A stretch of DNA of 49,165 nt. Origin: Francisellaceae bacterium UBA6186. Its GTDB lineage: Bacteria > Pseudomonadota > Gammaproteobacteria > UBA6186 > Azoamicaceae. Below the pieces are notes generated by a model. It saw only the letters and a program-made list of their open reading frames with translations, was not told the DNA's origin and ran no database searches. Shown here in pieces: positions 19,402 to 26,598 of this stretch (the first letter of the stretch is position 1; every line of letters begins with the position of its first letter). The translations under genes and the position numbers were made by a program. The stretch covers positions 1-49,165 of the forward strand of contig DITK01000019.1 of NCBI GenBank assembly GCA_002422785.1. Direction: 5' to 3'.

Positions 19402-19901
19402 CTAAAAATGTTGATGATGTTAATAATAATATTTTAGATAATAAAAATAATCATGAAAATAAATATTTAATTTTCGAGTCAAATAAAATTTTATACGGTA
19501 TAGATATAGCAAATGTTTTAGAAATTATAGAGTATAAAATGCCAACAAAAGTTCCAAATGTGCCACCATTTGTTCATGGATTATTAAATTTAAGAGGAAA
19601 AGTATTGCCAATCATAGACTTTAATTTGTATCTTGGGGACACCGGCATCACAATTTCTAAAAAAACTTGTGCCATTATAATTGATTATTTATTTCATAAT
19701 CAATTAACAGAAATTGGCATTTTAGTGGATAATGTTTTAGATGTAATAGCAATAGAGTCAAAAATTCTAGAAAAACCAATAGATTTTGGAGTGAATATTA
19801 AACCTGAATTTGTAAAAAATATGGTTATTTTAAATAATCAAATCATAATATTATTAAACATAAATAATATATTTATAAACCAAATTTTGGAACAATCATG
19901 A
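19398..19901 (+). CDS. cheW: CheW-type coupling protein
   Basis: 167-aa adaptor that docks CheA to the receptor tip. After ~20 Asn/Asp-rich residues a single CheW domain begins (KYLIFESNKILYGIDIANV), including the core VPPFVHGLLNLRGKVLPIID. It overlaps both neighbours by 4 bases (ATGA), so the three genes are translationally coupled and probably made in fixed ratio. Confidence 0.92.
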   Translation: MTKNVDDVNNNILDNKNNHENKYLIFESNKILYGIDIANVLEIIEYKMPTKVPNVPPFVHGLLNLRGKVLPIIDFNLYLGDTGITISKKTCAIIIDYLFHNQLTEIGILVDNVLDVIAIESKILEKPIDFGVNIKPEFVKNMVILNNQIIILLNINNIFINQILEQS

Positions 19902-20845
19902 AAATCTTGATAGTAGATGATTCGGCAACTATTCGTAACATCTTAAAAGCCTTGTTAGAAGAAAGTGGTCATATTATAGAACAAGCAACTAGTGGGAATG
20001 AAGCTGTTGATTTTTTTTCTAGTAAAAAAATAGATTTGATTTTAATGGACGTGGAAATGGAAGGTATGGATGGTTATCATACTGCAAAAAAAATTAGAGA
20101 AATTGAAAAAACTGACAATAGCAAGGTTATAGAGGATTGGATTCCTATAGTGTTTTTAAGCTCTCATTCTGATGAGCAAAGCTTATCCGATGGCATAGAA
20201 GCCGGGGGAGACGATTATTTATTTAAGCCATTTTCTAAAGTAGTTTTAAATGCAAAACTTAAAGCTATGGAAAGAATACATTCTATGCGAAAAGCAATTA
20301 TAGAACAAAAACAATTAGTTGAAAAAATGAATCAAGATTTATTAGAAGAACAAATAGTTGCTAAAATGATATATGATAATATTGTCCAATATGGCACTAT
20401 AAAACAACAAGACTTTATTAAAACGTATGTTTCATCTAAAAGTACATTTAATGGTGATTTAGCTTTAGTAGCGCCTAGTTCTTCAGGAAATTACTATATT
20501 ATTATGGGTGATTTTACTGGACATGGATTATCTGCAGCACTAGGAATTATTCCGGCTGCAGAATTATTTTTAAAACTTACCATCAAAGGATTTACTTTAC
20601 AACAAGTTTTAATTGAGTTGAATAATAAATTACATAATATTCTACCTTCCAATATTTTTTGTGCTGCCTCTGTTCTGGAAGTAGACTTGGTTAATGGTCA
20701 GCTATCTGTTTGGAATGGCTGGGCACCAGAAGTATTATGTGTTGATAAAAACAAAAAATTAAAACAATCTTTTGTGTCTAATCATATGCCTTTAGGATCT
20801 TTAAAAAAAGAAAAATTTAGTTCTAAGTTGGAAGTAATGAATTGA
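19898..20845 (+). CDS. Receiver-PP2C (RsbU/SpoIIE-type) phosphatase, truncated by in-frame TGA
   Basis: A CheY-like receiver (residues 1-~120) has all key residues: D7/D8, phosphoacceptor D51 in ILMDVEMEGMDGY, and K110 in YLFKPF. A coiled linker leads to a PP2C/SpoIIE phosphatase domain with FNGDLAL (D187) and GDFTGHG (D205). Such proteins dephosphorylate anti-anti-sigma STAS proteins. Codon 316 is TGA, before the last two metal motifs, so the 315-aa product lacks them and should be inactive as a phosphatase. Trp in this gene is TGG elsewhere and several neighbours end in TGA, so the codon is a true stop. It overlaps CheW by 4 bases and is the likely output of the CheA pathway. Confidence 0.85.
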   Translation: MKILIVDDSATIRNILKALLEESGHIIEQATSGNEAVDFFSSKKIDLILMDVEMEGMDGYHTAKKIREIEKTDNSKVIEDWIPIVFLSSHSDEQSLSDGIEAGGDDYLFKPFSKVVLNAKLKAMERIHSMRKAIIEQKQLVEKMNQDLLEEQIVAKMIYDNIVQYGTIKQQDFIKTYVSSKSTFNGDLALVAPSSSGNYYIIMGDFTGHGLSAALGIIPAAELFLKLTIKGFTLQQVLIELNNKLHNILPSNIFCAASVLEVDLVNGQLSVWNGWAPEVLCVDKNKKLKQSFVSNHMPLGSLKKEKFSSKLEVMN

Positions 20846-21064
20846 GAAAAAGGAGATCAAATATACATATATTCTGATGGATTTACCGAAACTAAAGATG
20901 CTAGCGGTAATATGTTCGGAGTAGAAGGTATGAAAGCTGCAATAGAGAATAGCAGTAAGTCAAAAATTGATATATTTGATGAAATCATTAAAAATGTAGA
21001 AAATTTCAGGAAAGATTACCCACAACAAGATGATTTGACTCTAATTGAAATAAGCATGATTTGA
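20846..21064 (+). pseudogene. Detached C-terminal end of the PP2C phosphatase
   Basis: Directly after the TGA at 20843-20845 the same frame stays open for 72 codons to a TGA at 21062-21064. It contains GDQIYIYSDGFTE and, at its end, QQDDLTLIEI, the two missing PP2C motifs at their expected distance. There is no good start codon with a ribosome site at its head, though AAGGAG occurs at 20850-20855. The full gene 19898-21064 would encode 388 codons. This looks like one nonsense change in an otherwise preserved gene; a sequencing error is a possible alternative. Confidence 0.85.
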
Positions 21065-21083
21065 ATTAGTTTATTAGCTAATT
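21064..21083 (+). terminator. Possible weak terminator after the chemosensory operon
   Basis: AATTAG (21064-21069) and CTAATT (21078-21083) form a 6-bp stem with an 8-base loop, followed by a T-rich stretch (GATTTTTCTTTT). The stem has few GC pairs, so efficiency is doubtful. Confidence 0.35.
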
Positions 21084-21149
21084 TGATTTTTCTTTTGCTG
21101 TAATCCATATTATTTAAATAATATCACAAACAAATACATAGATAAAATT

Positions 21150-23234
21150 ATGATTATTAGCAAAAAATTATTATTTAATATTACAGTAACTGCTGCCTTG
21201 GCTTTGATTCTATTGAGCGGGTTTATTATTTTTTGTAGCAAATCAATTATAAACAATGTACTTCTTAGTAAATCAAAAGAACAGTTAATGTTAATTAGAG
21301 ATTTTAAACAACAAGAATTAGAGATATTTTTTTCTAATTTGAAAAAGCATGTGGAATTTGCAGCTCGTGATCAATTTGTTAAAAATGGGTTTCAAGAATT
21401 TAAATCGGCATTTGATCAAATAGCTATAATTAACAATTCAGATGATAACAAAATAAATTATTCATCAGCTATAAATAATTATTATAATAATATTGCTAAA
21501 CAATATAAAAATTACTTTTCAAATTCAAGAAATAAAGTGGATTTTTCAGTATTTTTACAAAACCTTAGCCAACATAGCGTAAGCTTGCAAACTAGATATA
21601 TGACTAGTAATAATGATAATTATCAAAATATAGAATATTATAATATTCATGATAAATATCATGAATATTTTCGTAAAATAACTAATGATAGTAGATATAA
21701 TGATTTATTGTTGGTTGATCTAAGTGGTAATGTTGTTTATTCTGCTAAAAAAAACATAGATTTTGCATCTTCGATAGTGTCTGGTCCTTTTTCTAATACG
21801 GAGATTGCCAATGTTTTTAACGCAGTTAAGTATTTAGGTACACAAGAAAGCACGGTTGTTGTATCAAATTTTTCTGAATATTTACCGGATTACCAAGAAC
21901 CAGTATTATTTGTTGCCAGTAAAATTCCAAATGTTGGAGTTTTGATAGCAAGTGTTGGTTTGAGCTCGGTAACTTCTTTGCTGAAGTTGCCAGAAAAAAT
22001 GACGAAAACCTCTGTTTATTTAATAGATCAAGATCTACATTTAATCAATCAAGACAATTTTGGTAAAATTATTCATACAGCTGCTGCTAGAGAAGCTGCA
22101 ACTGCTAAAAAAGGATCTATAGAAGCGTTTGGACAAGATAAATCAATGAGTATAAGTTATTTTGCTCCTATAGAGAATACATTGTTGAGTTTAGTTGTAG
22201 AAAGTTCTAAAAATATAATATTGCAAAATTTATCAAAATCTTTAATAAATATGTTTTATTTTACAGCTGCTGTCATCCCCGTATTACTGTTTTTTGTATA
22301 CACTATTTCTTGTTTAAATTTAGAGACAGCTGATAGTAAACTTAGTAAAATAAGTGATTTTATGCAGGTGGTAATTGCTAAAAAAGACTTACATAGCAGG
22401 ATTACAACCAATAGCCAAGATAGCACTAATAATATGGCTGATATTTTAAATAATATGCTTTCTTGGTTTCAAAATACGTTAGAACAAGTGGCTTTTAAAG
22501 TAAAACAATTTGTCGGTAAACATAATGATTTATTAAATAGTATCACGGTGGTCGCTAGTGTATTAGACAAAGATCAGCAGCTTGTTGATTCAGCTAAAAA
22601 TACTGCCAATCAATTAACAATTGATACCAATAAAGTACAGCAAGAATATCAACAGTATTGTGAAGCATTTGGCACTCATCAAGATGCTTGTTTAGAATTA
22701 AATAATTTAAATATACAAGTGAACCAAAAACAAAATATTACAAGTTTAACCTGTGCTATAGAATATATTTTTAGCATTTGTAATTTGGCAGACATGTTAT
22801 CTTTGCAAGTATCATTAGAAGCCCACAAAAGTGGCAAGCAACAAGGATACAGTTTTTTGATTTTATCTAAAGAAATAAAACAAATGACAATCAATTTGAA
22901 AGAACAATTGATGAAGATTAAAAGTTCTTTCGACGATTATACTGTAGAGCATAGTGCCATAAAAGATTTTGTTATGGAATTTTCACAAAAATTAAAACCA
23001 ATTAATGCCAATGTAGAAAGATTAATTAACGCACAAAAATCTTTATTGGCAGCAAGTAATGAACAATTAAATACAGCGAATATATTACAAAGCAATTTGA
23101 TTGATTTAGAAGTAAAATATAGCTATGTTAATCAACAACTATTAGCGATAGTTAATAGCAATACTAAATTAAATGCAGAAATACAAATAGATGATTACTA
23201 TCCACTCAAAGTTGTGGAAAGCAAAAGTAGCTGA
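21150..23234 (+). CDS. Degenerate chemoreceptor paralogue
   Basis: 694-aa protein related to the receptor at 15476. Membrane segment 1 is at ~10-30; the periplasmic part aligns by eye (VVYSAKKNIDFASSI here against IVYSVLKEIDFGSSL there), and membrane segment 2 is at ~368-388. The cytoplasmic coiled coil is kept, but the tip that binds CheA/CheW has changed: SLQVSLEAHKSGKQQGYSF sits where NLLALNAAIEAARAGEFGRG is expected. The HAMP region is also poorly conserved. It may be a receptor that no longer couples to the kinase, a modulator of receptor arrays, or a gene in decay. The frame is fully open, so some selection for the protein seems to remain. Confidence 0.8.
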   Translation: MIISKKLLFNITVTAALALILLSGFIIFCSKSIINNVLLSKSKEQLMLIRDFKQQELEIFFSNLKKHVEFAARDQFVKNGFQEFKSAFDQIAIINNSDDNKINYSSAINNYYNNIAKQYKNYFSNSRNKVDFSVFLQNLSQHSVSLQTRYMTSNNDNYQNIEYYNIHDKYHEYFRKITNDSRYNDLLLVDLSGNVVYSAKKNIDFASSIVSGPFSNTEIANVFNAVKYLGTQESTVVVSNFSEYLPDYQEPVLFVASKIPNVGVLIASVGLSSVTSLLKLPEKMTKTSVYLIDQDLHLINQDNFGKIIHTAAAREAATAKKGSIEAFGQDKSMSISYFAPIENTLLSLVVESSKNIILQNLSKSLINMFYFTAAVIPVLLFFVYTISCLNLETADSKLSKISDFMQVVIAKKDLHSRITTNSQDSTNNMADILNNMLSWFQNTLEQVAFKVKQFVGKHNDLLNSITVVASVLDKDQQLVDSAKNTANQLTIDTNKVQQEYQQYCEAFGTHQDACLELNNLNIQVNQKQNITSLTCAIEYIFSICNLADMLSLQVSLEAHKSGKQQGYSFLILSKEIKQMTINLKEQLMKIKSSFDDYTVEHSAIKDFVMEFSQKLKPINANVERLINAQKSLLAASNEQLNTANILQSNLIDLEVKYSYVNQQLLAIVNSNTKLNAEIQIDDYYPLKVVESKSS

Positions 23235-23255
23235 TTAAAACTGGTATTTTATGCT

Positions 23256-23777
23256 ATGCCAAATTATTCGACCGTACAGCAATTTATAACCGAAGAAAAT
23301 ATTATATCTGGAGAGCAGGCCATTATATTGTCTGGCATGCAAAATACTCTTTTAGAAGAGACTGCCAATCAAAATAAATATTTTTTTAGTATGACTACAT
23401 TTATGGTTAGCGATCCTCAAAATTTACCTCCATTCAATAGTGCAGGAGTGCCAAAACCATCATCGATTCACTCTAAAACTAGCAGTTTAGTAGGCGGGTA
23501 TATTCCAGTAGATCCAATTTTCACAAGGTTGGATCCAAATAGAATACCTAGTGGTCACCATCATGATGACGATTTAGAAAAACAAGAAAAAATACAAGTT
23601 AAATGGACTTTATGGGAAATTTTAAAACGCTGTAATAGTCACGGTGATTGTCAAATGGATTGGCCATTTGATGGCGGTTCTATAGTAAGATTTAAATTTA
23701 AAGATAATACAGGACCATTAGGCTTTACTGGTTGTTTCCAATTAGATTTAGGTGAAGAAAAAAAAAAATCTAAATAA
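23256..23777 (+). CDS. ExoY/edema-factor-like nucleotidyl cyclase, N-terminal part
   Basis: 173-aa frame with the first half of the anthrax edema factor/CyaA/ExoY cyclase catalytic core. KPSSIHSKTSSLVGGYIPVD (residues 67-86) matches the family segment ending WGPVAGYIP. K67, H72 and K74 fall at the same spacing as the catalytic Lys-His-Lys of edema factor (K346, H351, K353) and CyaA (K58, H63, K65). The second half of the core is in the next frame, beginning at 23752. This frame ends nine codons after the GGT at 23751, just past a run of 11 A. The ribosome site is weak. These toxins make cAMP or other cyclic nucleotides inside host cells after activation by a host cofactor. Assignment is from motif spacing read by eye, without alignment. 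Confidence 0.7.
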   Translation: MPNYSTVQQFITEENIISGEQAIILSGMQNTLLEETANQNKYFFSMTTFMVSDPQNLPPFNSAGVPKPSSIHSKTSSLVGGYIPVDPIFTRLDPNRIPSGHHHDDDLEKQEKIQVKWTLWEILKRCNSHGDCQMDWPFDGGSIVRFKFKDNTGPLGFTGCFQLDLGEEKKKSK

Positions 23778-25113
23778 AAATGATTTGCGTATTACCACAC
23801 GGTACTTTGATGATCCTGAAAAGTATTTAAAGCTAGTTCCTGATAAAATTCGCGATTCATTTGCAGAAGATGGTTGTGAGATTATTTGTACTCCATATGA
23901 AATCTTTTATAATTCTCAAAAAAATGGTTTATTTAAACCTCTTATGGTTTTTGCGAAAGATGGTAAGCCTATTATTGGCGATTGGGATAAAGATATAGAA
24001 TCTATACCACTATGTGCAGGCATATTAAATCTTGTAGAATTTAATACTGAATTCAATACTTTTATAATTACTTCAGACAAAACAGGAATTAGTCAACAAA
24101 TTAAATTAATAGAATTAACTAAAAAATTATTTTTACATTTATTATATAAAGATCAAATATTTAATGATGAATTTAATAAATATTTTTTTTTAGGTCTTAA
24201 CAAAAATTCAGCAACTTTGTCTTATGACATTGATAATATATTTTATATAATAGCTATTAAAACTTCATTACTAGAAAGAGCAGGTTGTATTACTCCATAC
24301 GAATTCCTAAGAAATATTCTTGCTAATCATGTTCATAATGTTAATAACGAGAAGAAAGGTATGGCTGGATATTTTTGCGATCCATTTCAGCACGGCGTGG
24401 CTGCAAGAAGTCCTTATTGTTTAGATCAAACTATAAGTCGTGGACATGGTGGTCCAAGATTTCATATTTTTGCATCTAAAAATAAAAAAATATATTATCT
24501 TTATACTAATGACGAACAGCAGCGGATTAATTTTTATGCAGTTAATGAATTATTAGAAACAAATTTTATTCATATTAACTATTCAATAGACATGGAAAAA
24601 TGGCATCATATAATAACAAGACAAATTGAGCTGGGACAAGAAGCATTAATTTATCCAGCAACGATGTTAGCTTATAAACAATATCAAACAAATGTGCGAT
24701 CGGCATTAGTCAAAAACTTAAAAACATCCAAGGCTATTATTATGGATCGTTCTGATAGTCCTAAAAAGAAACCTAACAAGTTTATTGAAAAATTTTCTAA
24801 ATTCAAAAATACAGTTTTATCTATTACTTCACCAAAAACAAAAGATCTTAACGAAGAAAATACTTCCGATTTCGATGATTTGACAACAAATTTTGATGAA
24901 GATATTTTGCCAGAAATATCTTCATCTTCAACCTCTTTGATCTTAATTGGCAATAAAAAAAAAAGCATTAGTACATCTAGTAATAGAGCATCAATAATGG
25001 TGATTGAAGAAATACCATCTTGTGTTCAAGATTATGAAGAAAATGATGGGGATGGCGATATTTTAGCGCAGCCAATTAATCGATTATTGAAAAAATTCAC
25101 ACCACTCATGTAA
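23752..25113 (+). CDS. ExoY/edema-factor-like nucleotidyl cyclase, C-terminal part (shifted frame)
   Basis: 453-aa frame continuing the cyclase. GKPIIGDWDKDIESIP (residues 71-86) has D77 and D79 at the place of the metal-binding Asp pair (edema factor D491/D493). FQHGVAARSPY has H214 matching the conserved HG (H577), but the Asn six residues later (N583) is Ser220 here. From residue ~320 the tail is Lys/Ser/Asp-rich, low complexity, and holds a run of 10 A (24955-24964). The only start at the head is GTG 23752, preceded by TAG and no ribosome site, so it is probably not initiated alone. Joining to the upstream frame needs a net +1 shift (or -2) in the A run and gives 618 aa. The downstream Cys-rich gene may share its transcript. 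Confidence 0.7.
   Translation: MKKKKNLNKNDLRITTRYFDDPEKYLKLVPDKIRDSFAEDGCEIICTPYEIFYNSQKNGLFKPLMVFAKDGKPIIGDWDKDIESIPLCAGILNLVEFNTEFNTFIITSDKTGISQQIKLIELTKKLFLHLLYKDQIFNDEFNKYFFLGLNKNSATLSYDIDNIFYIIAIKTSLLERAGCITPYEFLRNILANHVHNVNNEKKGMAGYFCDPFQHGVAARSPYCLDQTISRGHGGPRFHIFASKNKKIYYLYTNDEQQRINFYAVNELLETNFIHINYSIDMEKWHHIITRQIELGQEALIYPATMLAYKQYQTNVRSALVKNLKTSKAIIMDRSDSPKKKPNKFIEKFSKFKNTVLSITSPKTKDLNEENTSDFDDLTTNFDEDILPEISSSSTSLILIGNKKKSISTSSNRASIMVIEEIPSCVQDYEENDGDGDILAQPINRLLKKFTPLM
23758..23768 (+). repeat. A11 homopolymer at the cyclase frame junction
   Basis: Eleven consecutive A lie exactly where the two cyclase frames overlap. Ten A (or thirteen) would fuse them. It is the longest A run I noticed in the window; runs of nine in mutL, rnr and accD remain in frame. 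Such runs are prone to replication slippage and to RNA polymerase slippage. Confidence 0.9.
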
Positions 25114-25168
25114 TTAAGAGCTATAATTAAATATTAAATATTAAATATAAAATACAAGAGACATTTTT

Positions 25169-25750
25169 ATGCCAACAATTAATCAAAATTTTGACATTCA
25201 AAAGCAGTGTGATAATGCACCGGATTTATTTAAATATTTGTTTATTTTGCAAGATACAGTTGTAGAAGCTGAAACATTAAATGCTGAGATATCTTGTTGT
25301 TCCTGTAGCCATATTTGGCAAATGGTTGTAACTGCAATGTTGAAGTACAAGTTTTGCCCAGATGATCCTGTATTGCGCAAAAAATCTTTACAAGAAGCAT
25401 TAGATTGTTGTGGCCCAATAAGTAAATATTTTTCTGAAAGCATAAAAGTTACAAATAGTTTAATGAATTTATTAGAAATTATTACATTAGAAATAAAAAA
25501 CGAGGAAGATAAAATTAATTTAATAACACAGATCAGCAATAATATGTGTGCCAAGATGAATATGCCTGTTGATTCTAGTGGAAAAATAAAGACAACCATG
25601 TTATCGCAGTGGGATACAAGTGAGAGTAGCATTTCATTTTCTCCAACAGATCTTAATAAAGATACAATGTTATCGTCAACAATGGAAAACAATAATAATC
25701 AATTTAGCAAAATAATCGGAAACTTTTTTAAAAAATTTCTTTGTAGATAA
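25169..25750 (+). CDS. Cys-rich protein of unknown function, 193 aa
   Basis: I do not recognise this protein. It is mostly helical, with an N-terminal Cys cluster (SCCSCSHIW near residues 42-50), further Cys at ~62, ~79-80 and ~126, a Ser/Thr-rich stretch (~145-175) and a basic, hydrophobic end (KIIGNFFKKFLCR) that could touch membranes. There is no signal peptide. It starts 55 bases after the cyclase with an AGAG site, and faces birA tail to tail with 4 bases between. A role with the cyclase (partner, chaperone or second effector) is possible only by proximity. Confidence 0.65.
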   Translation: MPTINQNFDIQKQCDNAPDLFKYLFILQDTVVEAETLNAEISCCSCSHIWQMVVTAMLKYKFCPDDPVLRKKSLQEALDCCGPISKYFSESIKVTNSLMNLLEIITLEIKNEEDKINLITQISNNMCAKMNMPVDSSGKIKTTMLSQWDTSESSISFSPTDLNKDTMLSSTMENNNNQFSKIIGNFFKKFLCR

Positions 25751-25754
25751 ATTT

Positions 25755-26579
25755 TTAATATTTAATTCTCAATGAAACTTCGCCGCTAGCTATAGATTGT
25801 AATGTAATAGAGCCATTATCTAATAGAACTTCTAATAATAAATTACCTGTTTTATCAACTCCACGATTAATTCCAGAAATAATTTTTTCTCCAGAAATTA
25901 TAGTTACTGATTTTCCATAGCTATAATCATATGTATGCCATTCTTTAATAAATGGTGCAAAACCATTGGTTTCAAATAAAAATATAATATCTAAAATAGA
26001 ATTTATTAATAATCCAATTAATAAATTTCTATCAGTAATTTTATTAGTAATACTTGTTAAATCAATTGGTGGTAAATTTGTATTAAGATCATTATTTTTG
26101 CAAGCAATAGAGGATATATCAATATTTATTCCTAAACCAATCACAACCGCAGTATTGTTGATTTTAGGTATCGTTTCTATTAATACACCAGCCAATTTAC
26201 TGTTGTTATATAAAATATCATTAGGCCATTTTACCTTAATAAATGTAATTCCATATTTAATTAAAGCCCTATTAATTGCAAGCGCAATTGCCAAGCTAAT
26301 ACCTGATAATTTAGATATAGTATGATTAAATGACCATAATATTGATAAATAAATATTACCAGCTGGTGAGATCCAAGTACGATTTAAACGTCCACGACCA
26401 CTGGTTTGCTTACCTGCCAAACAAAAAATTAGTTTATTAGTTTTTTGTTTGGCACATTCTAATAAATAACTATTAGTAGAGGTTGTTTCTTTAAAAATAA
26501 TAATATTTTCTGGTTGTAAATATTTATGATATTGCCAACTGATATTAGATATAATTTTATTTATTTCTAGATCTTGCAT
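25755..26579 (-). CDS. birA: Biotin-[acetyl-CoA-carboxylase] ligase, monofunctional
   Basis: Attaches biotin to AccB using ATP. It has TTSTNSYLLE, the biotinyl-AMP loop GRGRLNRTWISPAG, VKWPNDILYNNSKLAGVLIE, and a small C-terminal SH3-like domain. From ATG 26579 it is 274 aa, and only ~25 residues precede the catalytic domain, so the N-terminal winged helix of E. coli BirA is missing. It should not repress biotin genes. A longer frame up to 26642 would overlap typA and adds no domain. It is 19 bases after the typA stop, likely cotranscribed. Confidence 0.92.
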   Translation of the reverse strand: MQDLEINKIISNISWQYHKYLQPENIIIFKETTSTNSYLLECAKQKTNKLIFCLAGKQTSGRGRLNRTWISPAGNIYLSILWSFNHTISKLSGISLAIALAINRALIKYGITFIKVKWPNDILYNNSKLAGVLIETIPKINNTAVVIGLGINIDISSIACKNNDLNTNLPPIDLTSITNKITDRNLLIGLLINSILDIIFLFETNGFAPFIKEWHTYDYSYGKSVTIISGEKIISGINRGVDKTGNLLLEVLLDNGSITLQSIASGEVSLRIKY

Positions 26580-26598
26580 TATCTGCCGTATAAATAAC

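Noticed and set aside
19898..21064. TGA read as tryptophan (recoded genetic code)
   Set aside because: TGG is used for Trp throughout, and several intact genes (for example cheA, cheW, yheS, truA) stop at TGA in the right place.
23752..23777. Independent start of the second cyclase frame by translational coupling
   Set aside because: The GTG has no ribosome site and is preceded by TAG in frame; a shift at the A11 run fits better, though coupling is not excluded.
25198..25692. 164-codon open frame on the reverse strand opposite the Cys-rich gene
   Set aside because: It mirrors the forward gene, has no ribosome site or motif, and its residue mix looks like an antisense shadow; the forward frame has a start, a ribosome site and operon-like spacing.
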